Assembly (NCBI GenBank): GCA_003651045.1
Contig: QMTJ01000071.1
Location: 1 to 6,129, forward strand
Source of the DNA: Thermoplasmata archaeon
GTDB lineage: Archaea; Thermoplasmatota; E2; DHVEG-1
DNA length: 6,129 nucleotides
Direction of reading: 5' to 3'
Positions 5,592 through 6,129 of this stretch are shown here, in pieces (positions within the stretch are counted from its first letter, which is position 1; every line of letters begins with the position of its first letter). The notes below the pieces were generated by a model, which was given only the letters and a program-made list of their open reading frames with translations, was not told where the DNA came from and did no database searches. Position numbers and translations under genes: made by a program.

Positions 5592-6129
5592 AAAAAAAGA
5601 TTTTAATTTGTGGTGCTACCGGTTTCATTGGTAGAAATATCGCTGAGTATTATATTGGGAAAAATGATTTTGAGGTTTACGGGACGTATTTTAATTCTAA
5701 ACCACTTAAAAATCCTGGTATAAGAATGATAAAAGCTGATCTTACTAATAGAGAAGATGTTGATGAACTGTTGAAACCTGGTTACGATATATTAGTTCAG
5801 GCTGCTGCTACAACATCTGGTGCTAAAGAAATCGTGAATAAACCATATTATCATGTTACAGATAATGCTGTTATGAATTCACTAATATTTAGAAGTGCTT
5901 TTGAACATAATATTGGACATGTAATATTTTTTAGTTGCACTGTTATGCATCAATCAAGTGATAAACCATTGAAAGAGGATGATTTTGATGCAAATAAAGA
6001 GATGCATCCCAGGTATTTTGGAGTGGGATGGACAAAAGTTTATATTGAAAAAATGTGTGAATTTTATTCACGGATAAGCAGTACTAAATACACGGTGGTA
6101 CGGCATAGTAACATTTTTGGACCATATGA
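5588..6129 (+). CDS. Extended SDR of the sugar-nucleotide epimerase/dehydratase family, catalytic Tyr replaced by Val, 3'-partial
   Basis: The frame runs open from the ATG at 5588 to the window end, giving 180 codons plus two bases, so about half of a typical 300-330 residue protein is present. The N-terminus is a clear Rossmann fold with ILICGATGFIG (5-15) as the NAD(P)-binding motif, followed by ADLTNRED (50-57), DILVQAAATTSG (67-78), and FFSCTVMH (114-121) at the catalytic strand. The region that should hold YxxxK reads YFGVGWTKVYIEKM (143-156). Lys150 is present but the residue four before it is Val146. The visible end, RHSNIFGPY (172-180), matches the GPYDNF turn of the GDP-fucose-synthase-like proteins at 1-747 and 3810-4799, and the last two bases (GA) allow Asp next. 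It is therefore probably a GDP-sugar enzyme of that clan, reaction unknown. The start is supported by GAGG at 5577-5580 and by a 4-base overlap with the gene before. Confidence 0.83.
   Translation, partial: MKKKILICGATGFIGRNIAEYYIGKNDFEVYGTYFNSKPLKNPGIRMIKADLTNREDVDELLKPGYDILVQAAATTSGAKEIVNKPYYHVTDNAVMNSLIFRSAFEHNIGHVIFFSCTVMHQSSDKPLKEDDFDANKEMHPRYFGVGWTKVYIEKMCEFYSRISSTKYTVVRHSNIFGPY

Noticed and set aside
6127..6129. TGA at the very end of the window as the stop of the last gene
   Set aside because: It is out of frame: the last full codon is TAT at 6125-6127, followed by GA. The protein is only about half the family length, so it runs on past the window.
1..6129. Search for CRISPR repeats, tRNA or rRNA genes, insertion sequences, riboswitches and terminators
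   Set aside because: Nearly all bases are coding on the + strand, gaps are 15 bases or less, and I saw no repeat arrays, inverted-repeat ends or U-tract hairpins between genes.

Overview
The window is a gene-dense, AT-rich stretch of prokaryotic DNA. All seven genes lie on the + strand, and together they read as part of one nucleotide-sugar biosynthesis operon. Gaps between genes are at most 15 bases, three junctions are 4-base ATGA overlaps, and I see no internal promoter or terminator. Most genes have a plain purine-rich Shine-Dalgarno sequence. Arg AGA/AGG and Ile ATA codons are common, which fits many archaea, thermophiles and low-GC anaerobic bacteria. No taxonomic marker is present, so I do not name a lineage.

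Layout: (1) 1-747, the C-terminal two thirds of a GDP-L-fucose synthase-like epimerase/reductase, with its start outside the window. (2) 760-1782, a GDP-mannose 4,6-dehydratase of the short type. (3) 1779-2771 and (4) 2768-3808, the alpha and beta subunits of a thiamine-diphosphate-dependent E1 enzyme of the pyruvate/2-oxoacid dehydrogenase type. (5) 3810-4799, a sugar-nucleotide short-chain dehydrogenase/reductase (SDR) that resembles GDP-fucose synthase but has Ala at the catalytic Tyr position. (6) 4815-5591, a compact RmlD-like SDR. (7) 5588 to the window end, another extended SDR that also lacks the catalytic Tyr, cut off at the 3' edge.

How they may work together: the dehydratase makes GDP-4-keto-6-deoxymannose, the entry point to GDP-L-fucose and many rarer 6-deoxysugars. 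The fucose-synthase-like enzyme could epimerise and reduce it. The striking part is the E1 alpha/beta pair placed between the dehydratase and three further SDRs, with no E2 or E3 gene in the window. A ThDP enzyme next to a 4-keto sugar suggests carboligation: decarboxylating a 2-oxo acid and adding the acyl unit to the keto sugar. That would give a branched-chain sugar, whose new ketone the extra SDRs could reduce or rearrange. This is inference, supported by precedent in branched-sugar pathways (avilamycin and yersiniose). The product was probably destined for a surface polysaccharide, S-layer glycan or secondary metabolite, but no glycosyltransferase is visible here.
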